Shown piece by piece: positions 61,487 through 64,000 of a stretch of 64,000 bases of DNA. The notes under the pieces are model-generated. The model ran no database searches. It saw only the letters and a program-made list of their open reading frames with translations, and was not told where the DNA came from. Positions within the stretch are counted from its first letter, which is position 1; each line of letters starts with the position of its first letter. Source of the DNA: Pirellulales bacterium (GTDB taxonomy: Bacteria > Planctomycetota > Planctomycetia > Pirellulales > Pirellulaceae). The stretch lies in NCBI GenBank assembly GCA_022451045.1, contig JAKUOW010000004.1:1-64000 (forward strand), read 5' to 3'. A program made the position numbers and the translations under genes.

Positions 61487-61849
61487 ATGGAAATACAAGC
61501 AGCATGCGATCTCGTTGGCAAAAAATGTAAGCCATGTGAAGGCGGCGTGGAACCATGTACGCTTGACGAAGCAAACTTGCAGCTTCAACAGCTCACCGGC
61601 TGGTATTTAACAAACGATGGACAGCGTATTCGCAAAGATTGGACCGTCAAGCACTTCATGGCCGGTATGAGTTTTTTTAATGCCGTAGCAGAAGTCGCAG
61701 AGGATGATGGCCATCACCCGGATTTACATATTGCGGGTTATCGAAACGTGTCGATCGAGTTATGGACACATGCGATTGGCGGATTAAGTGAAAATGACTT
61801 CATACTTGCTGCGAAGATCGACGAGATTCCGATCGAGTTGCAATCTTAA
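61487..61849 (+). CDS. 4a-hydroxytetrahydrobiopterin dehydratase
   Basis: KDWTVKHFMAGMSFFNAVAEVAEDDGHHPDLHIAGYRNVSIELWTHAIGGLSENDFILAAKID. Confidence 0.92.
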   Translation: MEIQAACDLVGKKCKPCEGGVEPCTLDEANLQLQQLTGWYLTNDGQRIRKDWTVKHFMAGMSFFNAVAEVAEDDGHHPDLHIAGYRNVSIELWTHAIGGLSENDFILAAKIDEIPIELQS

Positions 61850-61858
61850 TCAGCGTAT

Positions 61859-62959
61859 CTAAGCTAGCAGTTTCAGTGGGTTCTTCCGACTCTCAAGCGG
61901 CATGGAGACAGGTTTCTGTTGTCGATGTGATTCAAATACTGCAGCAATCATCTCGATTGTCGTGCGTGCTTCGTGCACATTGCACTCCGGTTCGCGATCT
62001 TCTTCAATCGCATTGACCAAATCGGCACAAGCAGCAATGTTTCCAGCTTGTAGCCCACCGTCCTTCATGGGCTCCGGCTTATCAATTCCGGCAGTGGTGA
62101 TTGGTTTCCATTTACCACCACTTCTGCCTGGCGACCACATCGGATCTTCAAGGATGAAAGCGTTTGGAATGTAACCGGTGACAACTTCAATTACTCCGTT
62201 GCTACCGAAGATTTGTAAGCCAAAACGCCGGCCGTGCGCTGCGCGATTGGTTGCGAAAAATCCTTGTACACTATCATTCATTCCGTAGGTTGCCGTGATG
62301 CTGTCGCCAGCGAGTGGTCCGATTCCCTCATTTCCGTCGATAACATTTTGCGCGGTAACTGGTTTGTGATTCTCCAGCACATTTCCAAAACACCAATTCG
62401 GCTCACCACCGAAGTAATGCATGAGGTTAAAGATGTGGCTACCGAGTACCCAAAGGTCTTCTCCTCCGCCACGGTGGTCTTCTTTTCCGCGACCTCTCAA
62501 TTCCAGAAGCCTGCCAATTCGACCGTCATCGATGAGCCCCTTGATGACTTGAATGATCGGGCTATATCGTGTTTGATGCGCGATTGCGAGCTTGATGTTT
62601 TTCTCTTCGCAAGCCTTCACGATTTCATCAGCTTCTTCTAAATCCCGGCAAAACGGCTTTTCGGTATATACGTGGATTCCCCGGTTTACGCATGCCATGA
62701 TCATGTCTCGATGCTGATCTACCCATCGAGGACAAACGCTGACAATGTCCAACTGCTCCTTGGCGAGCATGGTGTTGTAGTCCTTGTATGTACGTTCTGC
62801 ACCAAGGCGTTCTTTGGCAGCGGCACGCCCGTCATCATTTGCATCGCTTACCGCGATAATCTTGCAACCGGCGATATTATTCCATACGGAATCTACACCG
62901 TGACCATAGTTACCTTTTCCCGTGTGTCCGATGATGCCTATGCGGTATTGCTTTTCCAT
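61859..62959 (-). CDS. Gfo/Idh/MocA family oxidoreductase
   Basis: IGIIGHTGKGNYGHGVDSVWNNIAG...DIVSVCPRWVDQHRDMIMACVNRGIHVYTEKPFCRDLEEAD. Confidence 0.93.
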   Translation of the reverse strand: MEKQYRIGIIGHTGKGNYGHGVDSVWNNIAGCKIIAVSDANDDGRAAAKERLGAERTYKDYNTMLAKEQLDIVSVCPRWVDQHRDMIMACVNRGIHVYTEKPFCRDLEEADEIVKACEEKNIKLAIAHQTRYSPIIQVIKGLIDDGRIGRLLELRGRGKEDHRGGGEDLWVLGSHIFNLMHYFGGEPNWCFGNVLENHKPVTAQNVIDGNEGIGPLAGDSITATYGMNDSVQGFFATNRAAHGRRFGLQIFGSNGVIEVVTGYIPNAFILEDPMWSPGRSGGKWKPITTAGIDKPEPMKDGGLQAGNIAACADLVNAIEEDREPECNVHEARTTIEMIAAVFESHRQQKPVSMPLESRKNPLKLLA

Positions 62960-63148
62960 TTTTGAGTTCTCAATTGGTGAGGGGCTAATAAGAAATCTGC
63001 ATCTGGTTCTTTTACTTGCACGCTTCTGCGAGTACTACAAAAGCCTGATAATTAAACAGCGAACAAACAACGCTGTGTTTCCGGTATCATACTGCTTGTC
63101 GCCCACACATTCCAATCATCAACAGCAAAACAAAAGGCTACCACCGAT

Positions 63149-64000
63149 ATGGCTTCGCAGATGAAGACAACTCGCTCTGTAGCAGTGATAGGCGGTGGAA
63201 TCACGGGATTGGCTGCGGCTCACCATATTCGAGAGCTGGATGATTCGTGTAATGTCGTCGTTTATGAATCCAGTGATTCACTCGGTGGCGTTCTTCAGAC
63301 GACATCGATAGATGGCTATTTGATTGAGCGCAGCGCGGATATGTTCACGACACGTGATGCTTCCGCGATAGATCTTTGCCAACGCCTTGGTTTCCAAGAG
63401 CAGCTAATCGGCACTAACAAACAACATCGTCGGCCGCTGATCGTTCGCGATGGACAACTGTATCCGATGCCGACCGGATGGTCGATGCTCGTGCCGGGTT
63501 CTATTAGTTCGGTACTGAAAAGTCCGCTACTTGGTTTCGGCGGTCGAATCCGCGTGCTGTTCGAGCGGTTTGTGAAATCAAGGGAATCTACCGAAGACGA
63601 GAGTCTTGCCGACTTTGCACGTCGGCGGTTTGGTGAGCAAGGATACCAGAGGATTATCCAACCACTGATAGGTGGTATCTATACCGCGGATCCGGAAAAG
63701 CTCAGTATGAAGGCAACGCTGGAGGTATACCGGGAATTAGAAAGAAAGCATGGTAGCTTATGGCGGAGCCGAAAACGTAGACAACCACGCGATGTATCGT
63801 CAGACAAATCAAGCGGTGCAAGATACGATATGTTTCTGACGCCTGAAGAAGGTATGCAGTCATTAGTGAAGTGCATTGCTGACTCGCTACCCGAAGGGTC
63901 TATTCGCTTAAATTCCCCAGTACAGTCTCTGGAATCGATTGCAGGCAATCGATGGAAAGTATTTAGTGACGACTCCGAGACGGAGCATGACGGTGTGATC
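63149..64000 (+). CDS. protoporphyrinogen oxidase (HemY/HemG-type FAD flavoprotein), truncated by right edge
   Basis: Not in the ORF track because it has no stop in the window; MASQMKTTRSVAVIGGGITGLAAAHHIRELDDSCNVVVYESSDSLGGVLQTTSIDGYLIERSADMF...QPLIGGIYTADPEKLSMKATL; open frame to 64000. Confidence 0.9.
   Translation, partial: MASQMKTTRSVAVIGGGITGLAAAHHIRELDDSCNVVVYESSDSLGGVLQTTSIDGYLIERSADMFTTRDASAIDLCQRLGFQEQLIGTNKQHRRPLIVRDGQLYPMPTGWSMLVPGSISSVLKSPLLGFGGRIRVLFERFVKSRESTEDESLADFARRRFGEQGYQRIIQPLIGGIYTADPEKLSMKATLEVYRELERKHGSLWRSRKRRQPRDVSSDKSSGARYDMFLTPEEGMQSLVKCIADSLPEGSIRLNSPVQSLESIAGNRWKVFSDDSETEHDGVI

Overview
This 64 kb window is a compact, mostly housekeeping chromosomal segment that looks planctomycete. 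That placement is inferred from gene content: a TIGR04137-type small basic protein, a giant tandem UvrA, a Ser/Thr kinase fused to TolB-like repeats, and Gfo/Idh/MocA plus TIM-barrel sugar cassettes. It is not from any database search. I recognise about 48 protein genes, including two cut by the window edges, and one tRNA-Arg(UCG). No CRISPR array, rRNA, transposase or phage module was seen. Readily recognised genes are uvrA, lipA/lipB, smpB, scpA/scpB, rpe, accD, hemW, purH, trpC, folD, a sulfite reductase hemoprotein, a 4a-hydroxytetrahydrobiopterin dehydratase and a truncated protoporphyrinogen oxidase. The most interesting observations are: (i) a 2280-aa protein with two complete UvrA units, one degenerate ABC signature (LSNGE) and an unexplained C-terminal module of about 340 aa; (ii) an FtsX-type ABC transporter locus next to two convergent DUF3299-like proteins, reminiscent of metal-related loci; (iii) a Na+/solute symporter carrying a soluble insertion of about 240 aa inside a putative sugar-acid/dipeptide catabolic operon; (iv) a 1323-aa orphan helical protein divergent from an exported beta-propeller with an NPF-repeat tail; (v) an unusual number of nearly or exactly abutting convergent genes. 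All functional claims are by eye from translated sequence.
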